Positions 1 through 9,043 of a DNA stretch of 64,000 nucleotides are shown piece after piece (positions within the stretch are counted from its first letter, which is position 1; each line of letters begins with the position of its first letter). Position numbers and translations under genes: made by a program. The stretch comes from JAGDZR01 sp049115695 (GTDB taxonomy: Bacteria > Bacteroidota > Bacteroidia > Cytophagales > Cyclobacteriaceae): contig JAGDZR010000003.1 in NCBI GenBank assembly GCA_049115695.1, forward strand, positions 310,001 to 374,000. The letters are read 5' to 3'. The notes below the pieces were generated by a model that worked only from the letters and a program-made list of their open reading frames with translations, was not told where the DNA came from and searched no databases.

Positions 1-316
1 GTTCCTCGTCACTGATCTCAATGTCATCAATATCCAGATCATCCAAATCAAGATCATCCATATCAATGTCATCAATATCCATCCCTTCAATGCTATCCCC
101 AATATCCTCTGACGAAGTATCTTTTATTTCATCAGCAGGTTTGGACTCTTCTTCTGGCTCACCTAGATCAACAGGTGATGGCATTTCCATTTCATCTGAA
201 AACTCATCATCATCCAATTCACCATATTCCAAATCCGGCAAACCAAAATCATCATCTTCAAACTGCTCGTTCTGTTGATCTTTTGGTTCCTCGTCTTTCT
301 TTTTCTTCTTTGCCAT
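1..316 (-). CDS. Partial, extremely acidic protein of unknown function (C-terminus off the left edge)
   Basis: The minus strand reads openly from an ATG at 316 to the window edge, giving 105 codons with no stop. The protein starts with a basic cluster (MAKKKKKDEE), then becomes overwhelmingly Asp/Glu. Residues about 79 to 98 are four near-perfect pentads, DIDDI, DMDDL, DLDDL and DIDDI. There is no signal peptide or membrane segment in the visible part, so it looks cytosolic or is the N-terminal tail of a larger protein. The opposite strand reads as a serine-rich frame that is only the shadow of the GAT/GAC codons. A promoter-like sequence lies between this start and the preceding barrel gene, so it may be its own transcription unit. 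I do not recognise the family; an acidic linker before an unseen C-terminal domain is equally possible. Confidence 0.8.
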   Translation of the reverse strand, partial: MAKKKKKDEEPKDQQNEQFEDDDFGLPDLEYGELDDDEFSDEMEMPSPVDLGEPEEESKPADEIKDTSSEDIGDSIEGMDIDDIDMDDLDLDDLDIDDIEISDEE

Positions 317-336
317 AAATTAGTTTTTAAGCGATT

Positions 337-366
337 CCAAGTTAACAATTCTTTAAAAAATACAAA
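337..366 (-). promoter_or_regulatory. Candidate Bacteroidota promoter for the acidic protein gene
   Basis: On the minus strand, TTTG (366-363) is followed after 18 bases by TAACTTGG (344-337). This matches five of the six fixed positions of the Bacteroidota -7 element TAnnTTTG. It ends about 20 bases upstream of the ATG at 316. The match is by eye and the sequence is AT-rich. Confidence 0.3.
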
Positions 367-386
367 ACGGAACCTGTCATTTACAC

Positions 387-2036
387 CTAGAATGATATGC
401 TTATTCCTCCTTTTATATCAAATTGTCTAGTTGGGTAGTAAAAATACCTGCTATTTTCGTTTCCAAGCAGATTTCTTGCCCTAAAAAAAATTGAAAAGTT
501 ATCCTTGACCTGATACGTGGCATCAATCCCTAAATCTGAGATGACATCAAGTTGCTCTGCTTCCAAATTTTGATTGCGCGCATAGACGCCAGACATGAGG
601 TAATAATAGGGGCTGATTTTAATTTTATTTGCTAAATCAAGTGTAGCAGTGAGTTTGAAAGTCAACTCAGGCAAATGCCAGGCTTTGGTTAGACTTGCCA
701 TTTCATAGGCATTAAAATTCAACTCTCCTTTTACACCAAGGATTTTGGGCGCCTTGTAGCGCATCATCCATTTGACTTGCTTAACAAGCATACTGGTGTC
801 ACTGATCAAGCCAAAACTTTCATAATTACTAATGTCATTGACCATCAATTGTGGATGATCAACTTTTCTAATGCCCATTGCAAAGTCATAATCAAAACCT
901 TTTGTTAGGATACCTTGAGCTCCTATGTACGCTGCAACTCGCTCTACCCCACTTTGCGTAGGCATTGCTAGTAACCACTGATTCATATTCCAGAGCATAT
1001 TTAACTGGTTCTTTTGAAAACCTCCGGTCGCATTGATATACAGGGCATTCATTTCATTGACATGATACTTAAAACCAATGTCGGGGAATAGGTATAGGTT
1101 ACCGTCACCTATTGAATCGGTTGAGTAGTATGCGCCTGCCCCAAGTTTAAATTCAATTTTATCTCTACCATATTGAATATTGGGTCTGAAGCCAACCCAG
1201 TTTCTATTTACAGCAGTATCAACAGATGAGAATAAATCGGCTTCAAAATCAAACGGAATTGTCAGCTTTAACCGATTTTCAAAAGTTTTAGAAACATCAG
1301 CTTTTAAGATTATGTTTTGGTCATTAGCTGAATTTACTGCATCAAGCCAACCCATGTTGTAGTCCAATTGAATTCGACTACTCACAGACCCCTTCGCATA
1401 ATTTAAAGCTGCATTGAGTGATAGCATTTGATAAGTACTGCCAATATCCATGGTGTCGACTGCCGTAACATCTACGGCACTATCCGGTCCATAGAGGCCG
1501 TACCTATTAAAACCTTTTCTAAAAAAATCCAATGAACTGTTGATCGTTAAATGATCGCTGGCATTGAAAAGATGCTGCAGTCCAATGGAATTGATCATTT
1601 CACCACTTCGTTCCTGAAATACCGGTCCCCTTGCAAAACTCTCGTGGTACGCGTTGATCAGAAGTTTGTTTGATTCATTGATATTACCATTGAATTTATA
1701 GTCAACAATCGGAGATATGAACGATCCAAAACCAATCTTAAGCAAATGATCACTCGTCTCCAGATTGGGTAGCTCCGCCAATTTGGCAATATTGATCACC
1801 GGTGAAAATGATTCTAATATGATCCGAGGATCCTTTATGTTGAACTGTACATTGATTTCACTGGTCTCTGGCTTGAAGTTATCAGATCTAATGAACGTAC
1901 GAGGTACTTTTTCAAGAGTGATGACCTGATCCTTCTCAATAATGAATTCGGCGTTCTCGATCTCTCCTTGAGATTGGCCCTTTGCACCTAAATATAAGAC
2001 AAGGCATACTACGATGTAAATCCACTTCCTATTCAT
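387..2036 (-). CDS. Outer-membrane beta-barrel protein, TonB-receptor-like but without a plug
   Basis: The product is about 549 residues with a signal peptide (hydrophobic core IYIVVCLVLYLGA, cleavage near GAKGQ). A short periplasmic N-terminal part is followed by many alternating amphipathic strands with aromatic girdles, and the chain ends in an aromatic residue (GGISISF), as outer-membrane barrels do. Motifs such as FRARNLLG near the C-terminus resemble the last strands of TonB-dependent receptors, but I see no plug domain or carboxypeptidase-like N-domain. The ATG at 2036 is preferred over the GTG at 2045 because it starts the signal peptide cleanly. It overlaps the end of the upstream TPR gene by 8 bases, so the two are probably translated together and may act as a periplasmic and outer-membrane pair. 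Substrate unknown. Confidence 0.75.
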   Translation of the reverse strand: MNRKWIYIVVCLVLYLGAKGQSQGEIENAEFIIEKDQVITLEKVPRTFIRSDNFKPETSEINVQFNIKDPRIILESFSPVINIAKLAELPNLETSDHLLKIGFGSFISPIVDYKFNGNINESNKLLINAYHESFARGPVFQERSGEMINSIGLQHLFNASDHLTINSSLDFFRKGFNRYGLYGPDSAVDVTAVDTMDIGSTYQMLSLNAALNYAKGSVSSRIQLDYNMGWLDAVNSANDQNIILKADVSKTFENRLKLTIPFDFEADLFSSVDTAVNRNWVGFRPNIQYGRDKIEFKLGAGAYYSTDSIGDGNLYLFPDIGFKYHVNEMNALYINATGGFQKNQLNMLWNMNQWLLAMPTQSGVERVAAYIGAQGILTKGFDYDFAMGIRKVDHPQLMVNDISNYESFGLISDTSMLVKQVKWMMRYKAPKILGVKGELNFNAYEMASLTKAWHLPELTFKLTATLDLANKIKISPYYYLMSGVYARNQNLEAEQLDVISDLGIDATYQVKDNFSIFFRARNLLGNENSRYFYYPTRQFDIKGGISISF

Positions 2037-5000
2037 TTCCAACACTGTCTAATTCAACATCCTCTACGGTAAGAATTTCTTGTTCTAACTCAGTTACTAT
2101 CGCTAGCTTTTCATTGGCTCTACGAATCAATTCTTCATTCTTACTCTTGTCAATAATACTCTCAAGCGTTGCTTTTGCTTGCAATAGCTCATTGGTTGAA
2201 ATATAGTTATCAACCAGGAGCAAATAGTATTCATCTGTCCACTCGCCATATGAACCATACTTGCTTATAGCTGCTATTGCCAATTCATTTGAGGTTATAT
2301 AATCATCATTGATCCTGGCAATTAATGCTTGATTGAAGGCGGCTTCTGCTCCAAATTCATCCGCCGATTCTTCGACGATATCTGTAAACACCTTGGAGGC
2401 TTTTTCCAATGAGGAGTCTTTCAAAAAACTTTTCCCAATGAACAACTTGGATTGTAGGGCTGCATTAAGCGGCTTCCAATCGCTACCAATGATTTGATCA
2501 GCATAATACCTTACACTGTCTGTTTGCCCCTGAACATTAAAAACTTGCATCAACCCTTCCAATGCCTGATATCGTTCCCTGCTATTTTGTGATGCCGACA
2601 GCAATTCCTGATAGGTATATTTCGCATTATTCATCTCTCCTAACTCACGAAATGCTATCGCCATCCTATTTAATGAACGATTGGTATATCGAGAACCGAC
2701 CCCAACAGACCTAAAATTATCAGCAGCCGACCTCCATTCACCTTCTCGATAATAACTGTCAGCTAAATAATAATGTGCTTCTGCTAGATTGCCGTAACCC
2801 GGGTTTTCAGCAATAAATGTTCTTAAACTTTCAATACAACGCTCATAACTTTGAGCAAAATAAAAAGACTTAGCACGCTCATATGCAATATTGATCAGCG
2901 CGACATTATCCTGGTTCTCAGACTTCAATTTTGAAAGGTATTGATCAAACCCTGCAACTTCATATCCTTTATCAATTAGCTGTTGCAATCCAAGCAAAGC
3001 CTCCTGTGCTACCTGTTTCTGTGGGTGATTTTCAATGAGATAGATAAAATCATCCGATGCTTCTCTTTGACGCTTTAAAACAATTCGGTTTAATCCACGC
3101 TGTAAACGTGTGTTGGGAACTTCCTCCGAGCCAGCAAAGTCATCAATAAACTGCGTAAATGCGATTTCTGCCAATTCGTTCTCATTCCCTTTGACATATA
3201 TGTCTGCTACTAAGATCAGTGCTTCTTTACGATAATATGAATTTGGAAAATCTTGGATCAGTCCTTTCAATTGATTGATTGCCTGTTGCCTATCTTCATT
3301 GAAGTAATGAGATCTTCCAATCTGAAAAACAGCATAGTCCTGATTTTCCGGACCTATTGTCTGCCAGTAGACATCTATTGCCTCATCATAGTCTTTTAGT
3401 GCGAAGTAACAGTCCGCTTTTCGAATCAATGCCTCCGTCTGATAGGGATGTTGATTGGGCGCACGTTGCAAAAACCTGTCAAATGCCCGAATAGCGGGAC
3501 CATAGTCATTTAGCTGATAAAGCGCATATCCCAATCCAAAATTGGACAGATATCCTTCCGGCATATTTGTTCCAGTAGCTCTTACCGTTTCAAATGATCT
3601 TCTGGCATTTTCCCAATTTTCAAGATTAGAGTAGCATTCTCCTTTCAGCCAGACTGATTTGATTTCAACAGACCTGTCTACCCTGTATTTCAGAGAGTTA
3701 TCTAGTAATATTAAAGCATTTCTACTATCGCCATCATTGAACAATTGCTGGCCCTTCAGAAATGTCACTTGCTGATAAATGGACTGATTTGATCGATCGC
3801 TCAGATCACTTGATTCCAGATGCTTAATCGCCGCATCATAATTAGATGTCTGAAAGTATGAGGAAGCCAAAAGACTGACACTCTCCTTGCGCCATTGACT
3901 ATTTGGATAGGTTTTATCAAAATCAATCAGTGCCTCAATGGCCTGGTCAAACAGTTGCTGACCCATCAAACATTTGGCCATTAAAAAATGCGATTGCTCC
4001 GTAATTACATCGACTTGATTTGCCTTTACGGCAGATTCAAAGGCATTCGCTGCAAATTCATAATTTTCCTGATCCAGATACAGCTCTCCCAATCTAAATG
4101 CGGCCAGCTGCCCGGTGGCAGATTTGGCCAAACCAGCAACTTTATAATTCTCAATTGCCTGGTTGTCATCGCCAACTTGATCAAAAGCATAAGCCAATCT
4201 ATAATACAATTCATGATCCGCTTTACCCGAATAATCCAACGAGCTGGTAAAAGCGTTTGCCGCTTGCCTGTAATCTTCCTGAACAAAATAAGCCTCCCCT
4301 TTCAATCTCAACAAACTTCCTTTTGCAGCTTTATCAACCAGCGTTTCCCGCTGATCAATGTACTGAATAAGCTGTCGGTACGATTTGTTCTTGAAATGAG
4401 TATTGGCAACATATACTGCCGTATGAGGAATTAATTCGACTGACTCTTCCGCTTTGGTAAAGTGATCCAAAGCAGTTGAGAGATTACCCGCTTTATACTC
4501 CACAATACCAGAGTAGTAATGTGCCTTTTGAACATGCTCTTGTTGAAAGTTAATGACCTCTTTGAATAGCATCAACGCTTCATCCTGATGATCAACCATG
4601 AAGTGACTATAACCTAGTTGATACCTTACTTTCGCATATGCTAGTGTTGACAATGTATTAGGATGGATATTTTCAAGCCGTTCAATGGCCAGGTAATATT
4701 CACCATTGTTTGCATAATGCGTCCCAAGCATTAGCCTACCATTAAACGTATTAGGGTGAGACTTGTGCTGAGCGATAAAATCGATCATTGTGGTTGGCTG
4801 CTGATCCACCATCAGGTCAATGAGCGCTTTATAGTAAAAGGCTTCAATGCCTATATTATCATTGCTTGACTGGAGGCTTTCAAAGATTGATCTGGCCTGA
4901 TCAAACAGCTGATGATTATAGCTAGTGATTCCCTGATTAAATCGTATCAGTTCTTGTCTGTCTTGCTCCGCTGTTTGGGCCATGATCGTTCCCGCACAAA

Positions 5001-5070
5001 AGATCAAAACAATACCTACAACATGGGTTATTTTACTCACAAGTTTTTGTCCTTTTGTTGTTGCACTCAA
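2029..5070 (-). CDS. Large exported tetratricopeptide-repeat protein
   Basis: The product is about 1013 residues. A signal peptide (VVGIVLIFCAG, cleavage after IMA) is followed by an almost unbroken series of TPR and Sel1/YbgF-like helical pairs; examples are the segments around SGIVEYKAGNLSTALDHF, GYALYQLNDYGPAIRAF and YYLADSYYREGEWRSAADNF. The last about 25 residues are acidic. Such proteins usually form protein-docking superhelices in the periplasm. The frame begins with TTG overlapping the holA stop as TTGA; a GTG at 5040 would also give a full signal peptide and is a real alternative. It is co-linear with holA upstream and the barrel downstream. I infer a structural or assembly role together with the barrel; no enzyme motif is visible. 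Confidence 0.8.
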   Translation of the reverse strand: MSATTKGQKLVSKITHVVGIVLIFCAGTIMAQTAEQDRQELIRFNQGITSYNHQLFDQARSIFESLQSSNDNIGIEAFYYKALIDLMVDQQPTTMIDFIAQHKSHPNTFNGRLMLGTHYANNGEYYLAIERLENIHPNTLSTLAYAKVRYQLGYSHFMVDHQDEALMLFKEVINFQQEHVQKAHYYSGIVEYKAGNLSTALDHFTKAEESVELIPHTAVYVANTHFKNKSYRQLIQYIDQRETLVDKAAKGSLLRLKGEAYFVQEDYRQAANAFTSSLDYSGKADHELYYRLAYAFDQVGDDNQAIENYKVAGLAKSATGQLAAFRLGELYLDQENYEFAANAFESAVKANQVDVITEQSHFLMAKCLMGQQLFDQAIEALIDFDKTYPNSQWRKESVSLLASSYFQTSNYDAAIKHLESSDLSDRSNQSIYQQVTFLKGQQLFNDGDSRNALILLDNSLKYRVDRSVEIKSVWLKGECYSNLENWENARRSFETVRATGTNMPEGYLSNFGLGYALYQLNDYGPAIRAFDRFLQRAPNQHPYQTEALIRKADCYFALKDYDEAIDVYWQTIGPENQDYAVFQIGRSHYFNEDRQQAINQLKGLIQDFPNSYYRKEALILVADIYVKGNENELAEIAFTQFIDDFAGSEEVPNTRLQRGLNRIVLKRQREASDDFIYLIENHPQKQVAQEALLGLQQLIDKGYEVAGFDQYLSKLKSENQDNVALINIAYERAKSFYFAQSYERCIESLRTFIAENPGYGNLAEAHYYLADSYYREGEWRSAADNFRSVGVGSRYTNRSLNRMAIAFRELGEMNNAKYTYQELLSASQNSRERYQALEGLMQVFNVQGQTDSVRYYADQIIGSDWKPLNAALQSKLFIGKSFLKDSSLEKASKVFTDIVEESADEFGAEAAFNQALIARINDDYITSNELAIAAISKYGSYGEWTDEYYLLLVDNYISTNELLQAKATLESIIDKSKNEELIRRANEKLAIVTELEQEILTVEDVELDSVGNE

Positions 5071-6092
5071 TGCATGAGTTTAAATATGAGTTCTTTGAGT
5101 AATTCTACCTCTTTGTCCTTAGACATATTAAATCCAACACCCTTTGAATTTAAATCCGCTTCCTGGATGAATTTTATATTCCGAAGAACGACCGGAAGAC
5201 TATACCTATTGCTTGCTGCCAGGTATTCATTCGCAAAAAATGGATTGACACCTATTGCGCGTGCAATTGAGTTTTTATCCTTCTGAGGGCTTTGATGTAC
5301 TAATAGAAGTTTACTGAAGTAGCTGAACAGGTTGAAAATGGTTAATACCAATGGATGATTAGATGGGTTGGCAGCAAAATAGTTGGTGATCTTCAATGCC
5401 TTCGCAAAATTGCCTGCTGTCAGCGCATTCTGGAGCTCAAATACATTAAAATCTTTACTTATACCAACAAATCGATGAACTGCTTTATCATCGATTTCCT
5501 GACCTTCTTTGCAATTCAATAACAATTTTTCGATTTCATTTGACAATCGCTGTAGGTTATTACCAATGTTTTCGGAGAGCAGCATTACAGCCTTTTGGCT
5601 CACCGCCGCATTTCGTGCTTTGGCATAGCTTTGAATCCACCCGGGAATCTGATTGTCATATATCTTCTTGGAATTCAGGAATATACTTTTTGAAACCAAA
5701 GCCTTGGCTATTTTCGTGCGATTGTCCAGCACTTTGTATTTATGAGCAAATACCAATATTGTGCTGGGAACTGGATTGTCCAGGTAACCTGTCAACAGCT
5801 TTTGATTTTCCTCTTTATTCCATCCCTTCAACTCTTGTGCCTCTTTCACAATCACAACTTGCCGCTCACCCATCATAGGAAATTTGCGTGCAGTTGATAA
5901 GACAGTCGGAAAGTCTACTTCTTTACCATAGAAGACATATTGATTAAAACTTTTCTGGGCTTCATCAAGCGCATTTCCCTCTATATGCCCGACTATATTG
6001 TCAATAAAAAATGGCTCTTCGCCCTGCAAAAAGTATACAGGTGCATACTTCGATTTCTGAATATCCTGAACGATCTCAACGTACTCGGCCAT
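5067..6092 (-). CDS. holA: DNA polymerase III subunit delta
   Basis: The 341 residues carry the HolA family pattern: an N-terminal LQGEEPFFID segment (residues about 22 to 31) where other AAA+ proteins have a Walker A motif, FPMMGERQVVIVKEAQ (about 70 to 85), then the lid and C-terminal helical collar domains with VFELQNALTAGNFAKAL. The delta subunit opens the beta sliding clamp as part of the clamp loader in the cytoplasm. The length is normal for the family. The start ATG is the only sensible one, just after a short leader. The stop codon overlaps the first codon of the TPR gene, an unusual coupling of a replication gene to envelope genes. Confidence 0.92.
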   Translation of the reverse strand: MAEYVEIVQDIQKSKYAPVYFLQGEEPFFIDNIVGHIEGNALDEAQKSFNQYVFYGKEVDFPTVLSTARKFPMMGERQVVIVKEAQELKGWNKEENQKLLTGYLDNPVPSTILVFAHKYKVLDNRTKIAKALVSKSIFLNSKKIYDNQIPGWIQSYAKARNAAVSQKAVMLLSENIGNNLQRLSNEIEKLLLNCKEGQEIDDKAVHRFVGISKDFNVFELQNALTAGNFAKALKITNYFAANPSNHPLVLTIFNLFSYFSKLLLVHQSPQKDKNSIARAIGVNPFFANEYLAASNRYSLPVVLRNIKFIQEADLNSKGVGFNMSKDKEVELLKELIFKLMH

Positions 6093-6140
6093 GAGCCAAA
6101 ATTATATCCGATTTTGTGGATCCAACAACATTTAGGAAGA

Positions 6141-7043
6141 TTAACTAATGTCTTCTACAATAAAGAATCCATCGTCTCCTTCATTTTGGTACAGCGGCAT
6201 GAAAATCAGACCGTGAATTGGTGCGTAAATGGGGCCGTTTCTGTCAATAGCCAACTGTTGTCCTTTAGAGATCATCATGAAATTTTGAAATCCTGATAAC
6301 ATACGAAAGCCGTCACCACTTTGTATGGCGTGTCGGTACAATGTTTTTATTTTGGATGGTAATCTCTTTGAAATACTACTAAGGTAAGCAGCATAATGAT
6401 CTTCCTGTTCAAGGTCGTGATGAGATATGGCCCCAGCTGCATCAAGTATTTCCCATAGCGCTGATGTATGTAATTCATAGGCTTTTTCAGTACCTATTAC
6501 ACCGCCTTCTACTACAAAAGCCAGATAGCCTTTCTCATAATAATAGTTAAGCATTGTTCCTTCCAAATAAGTATTGAGTCCAACTACTACGGGAAGATTA
6601 ATTGATCTGATGATAGGATGATCAGAAGCTAACTCAGGTACTACCACAAAGTTGCCTTGTTCGCTGGAAGTGGCATGCAGGTCTACGATTACCTTTTGCG
6701 TGTACACTCCATCGCTTTCTTCTTTGATCATATTCAGGACATCCTTCAGCTCTTGATCCTCAGACATTTGGTCAAACGATGATGAGTCCAATTGATCTAT
6801 AAAAGCATCGGTCCAGGCACGGTTTAGGTCATAATCAATGAATCGTCGATTAGATTCAATGGCTTTTAGGTTTCCACGGATTCCAATGAGTTTACCTTTT
6901 AACTCAATGTTGTGATTTTCAATACTGGCAACTATTCTGTTGAAAGCGTGAATGCCCATTTGTTCATTACCATGAATAGCCGCCACACAAATAATCAATG
7001 GACCAGGTTGCGTTCCTTGTACCTTACCAAGTAATCTTTTCAT
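6141..7043 (-). CDS. M14-type aspartoacylase / succinylglutamate desuccinylase family hydrolase
   Basis: The 300 residues show the zinc-carboxypeptidase-like signature of the AstE/AspA family. HGNE (H24, E27) and the later DLHATSS (H123) supply the three zinc ligands, NRRFIDYDLNR (about 65 to 75) is the substrate-arginine motif, and E179 in FVVEGG is the likely general base. Members hydrolyse N-acyl amino acids such as N-succinylglutamate or N-acetylaspartate. No other arginine-catabolism genes are nearby, so AstE proper is unlikely. The start ATG overlaps the stop of the upstream GCS2-CBS gene (ATGA), pointing to a shared pathway in which one enzyme makes an amide bond and the other breaks one. 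The real substrate cannot be read from sequence. Confidence 0.85.
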   Translation of the reverse strand: MKRLLGKVQGTQPGPLIICVAAIHGNEQMGIHAFNRIVASIENHNIELKGKLIGIRGNLKAIESNRRFIDYDLNRAWTDAFIDQLDSSSFDQMSEDQELKDVLNMIKEESDGVYTQKVIVDLHATSSEQGNFVVVPELASDHPIIRSINLPVVVGLNTYLEGTMLNYYYEKGYLAFVVEGGVIGTEKAYELHTSALWEILDAAGAISHHDLEQEDHYAAYLSSISKRLPSKIKTLYRHAIQSGDGFRMLSGFQNFMMISKGQQLAIDRNGPIYAPIHGLIFMPLYQNEGDDGFFIVEDIS

Positions 7044-8959
7044 ACAGCCCTTTGAATGTTCTTTAGAAGACTTGTGGCAATGGCAAGAAAATCTCCCTCA
7101 GTTATGATACCTACCAATCGATCATTCTTAACCACCGGTAAACAATCGACTTTATTGCTTTTCATGAGGACTAAAGCATCCTGAATATTGGTTTCCGGAC
7201 TAACTGTAATCGGCTTTTTATCCATCAGGTCTTTTACCACTAGCTTCTTTGGATCATGACAATGACAATTTTTGCTGAAATATTCTAACAGAATCCTATA
7301 GTTAATCAGGCCTTTCAATTTTCCCTTATCATCTTCAACGGGCACGTTTTTAAGTTTTCTCCAAGCGATAATATCAGTAACAAGTTCAGGGATATCATTC
7401 TGATCGACTGTGAACACATCTGTGGTCATAAATTCTTCTACTAGCATTGTGTAGGGTTTCCAGCTTGAAATATCGTCAGTAGATGCCAGTTTCCATTGAT
7501 GAACAGGCAATCTTGCGTTTTGATTCTTGATCATAGCTGAAGTCAAGGCAATTGCAGTCTCTTCTTTTGTGCCCTCCTTCATCAATTTACTATTTGAATT
7601 GACCAACCATTGTGCCCCCGTCTGTCTCGACTCGTTTCTTTCCTCAATGATATCGAGATATCGATCAATATCATTTTTAGCAATATTTCTTGATTCAAGC
7701 CCGGTCCGTGCGATGGGCAGTAATTCTTCTTTTACAAGCTTTGAAACGTTCACTTTCTTTCCACCAATCCACGAAAAGGTAGTATTAAGGCCATCTCTGG
7801 CCGCAGAGATAAAATTCTCCTTTGCATGATCAAATTCCATCATCTTGGTGATGTTCGGATGCGCTGTATCAAATGCTTCCATAAGCCCTAACCAAAATGC
7901 AGCATTGGCTACCTCATCAACGACGGATGGACCGGCTGGAAATACTCTATTCTCAATGCGGAGGTGAGGTTTTCCATTCTCACTTATCCCAAAACAGGGT
8001 CTATTCCATCGATATACTGTTGAATTATGAATCATCAGGGATCGAAGTTTTGGAGTAATACCTTGGCTAAGTTGATCCAATACATCATGCTCAGGATCAC
8101 ACATGAGCATCACCCTAAAGCGGACAATATCCTCTTTATACATTTCTGTAATGGAATTCTCTAACCAACCTGTACCAAACATTACCCTGGCGCTGCGATC
8201 ACGCATATGTTCACTTGCCAATCTCGTATCAATTGATTGCTGAAAAAGCGCTACTCTGGTTTCCGCCCATAGCCTTTTATTGAACAACATGGGTGAGTTG
8301 ACAGCCAATGCAAGCACTGGACCTGCTAAAACCTGAGATATGTTGTACTTACGTACGAAATCATCCGGCTTCACCTGGAGATGTACCTGAAAGGAAGTAT
8401 TGCATGCTTCCAGCATAGCCGAGTCATGTGTGATATTCAACTCATCCAATCCAACAATGTGCAACTCGTGATTGCGTCCTCGCATTTTGCGAATGGCTTC
8501 AATCAAAGCAAAATACCGATCAAGCGGTGTAAGATTGCTTATGTCCAAATCAAATTTCCGAATGGTGGGCAGGATTCCGGTAATCACAAAATCTGCATTG
8601 TGTTTTTTCCCAGCCATTTGAAGGTCAACCAGCACCTGATCCAATTGCCTTTCCATTGTTGCAAAACAATCGTCCTTAAATTGAAGTGGATTCAGATTGG
8701 CTTCCAGGTTGAATTTTGCAAGTTCTGTTGTGAATAATTTATTGTCCAGCTCTTTAAGAATATCAGCAGATTGTGGTGAGGGTTTGTAATGATTGTCAAC
8801 AATACAGACCTCCTGTTCTGCACCTATATGGATTGGATCTTCATTGAACCATCCTTCCTCAAGCATTCTTTCCAGCGCATGAATATCCTTTAACAGATTG
8901 TGCGTGAAGGAGTTGAGTTGATTTCGCGTGGCAACAAGTTTTACATTCAGGTCTCCCAT
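7040..8959 (-). CDS. Glutamate-cysteine-ligase-like (GCS2) carboxylate-amine ligase fused to two CBS domains
   Basis: Residues about 20 to 480 belong to the GCS2/YbdK group: GAEQEVCIVD (the acidic metal/ATP motif GxEqE), ELHIVGLDELNITHDSAM, QVHLQVKP and a conserved LRIENRVFPAGPSVVDEVANAAFWLG. These enzymes join an amine to a glutamate-type carboxylate using ATP. Residues about 504 to 560 and 575 to 635 are a tandem CBS pair (MTTDVFTVDQ, MDKKPITVSPETNIQDAL), which normally binds adenine nucleotides and regulates activity. The length of 639 fits the known GCS2-CBS architecture of Bacteroidota. The gene overlaps the M14 hydrolase gene by four bases. It is probably not the main glutathione enzyme, as no gshB is adjacent. 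Confidence 0.85.
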   Translation of the reverse strand: MGDLNVKLVATRNQLNSFTHNLLKDIHALERMLEEGWFNEDPIHIGAEQEVCIVDNHYKPSPQSADILKELDNKLFTTELAKFNLEANLNPLQFKDDCFATMERQLDQVLVDLQMAGKKHNADFVITGILPTIRKFDLDISNLTPLDRYFALIEAIRKMRGRNHELHIVGLDELNITHDSAMLEACNTSFQVHLQVKPDDFVRKYNISQVLAGPVLALAVNSPMLFNKRLWAETRVALFQQSIDTRLASEHMRDRSARVMFGTGWLENSITEMYKEDIVRFRVMLMCDPEHDVLDQLSQGITPKLRSLMIHNSTVYRWNRPCFGISENGKPHLRIENRVFPAGPSVVDEVANAAFWLGLMEAFDTAHPNITKMMEFDHAKENFISAARDGLNTTFSWIGGKKVNVSKLVKEELLPIARTGLESRNIAKNDIDRYLDIIEERNESRQTGAQWLVNSNSKLMKEGTKEETAIALTSAMIKNQNARLPVHQWKLASTDDISSWKPYTMLVEEFMTTDVFTVDQNDIPELVTDIIAWRKLKNVPVEDDKGKLKGLINYRILLEYFSKNCHCHDPKKLVVKDLMDKKPITVSPETNIQDALVLMKSNKVDCLPVVKNDRLVGIITEGDFLAIATSLLKNIQRAV

Positions 8960-9043
8960 GGCCTATAAAGATATGAGCCACCCCCCACTAATTTTTATGA
9001 TGAAAGTCAATTGTGGAGCAGACTTAGTCAGGAATTTTCATAT

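Noticed and set aside
21..278. Serine-rich plus-strand open frame at the left edge
   Set aside because: It is the complement of the Asp-rich minus-strand gene; its composition is explained by GAT/GAC codons read backwards.
163..348. Minus-strand frame of 61 codons in another register
   Set aside because: Overlaps the acidic gene in a different frame, with Trp/Met/Arg-rich composition unlike a real protein.
3988..4434. Longest antisense frame (148 codons) within the TPR gene
   Set aside because: Antisense to a well-supported gene, with no domain or start signals.
7527..7829. Plus-strand frame of 100 codons inside the GCS2-CBS gene
   Set aside because: Shadow frame opposite a conserved enzyme.
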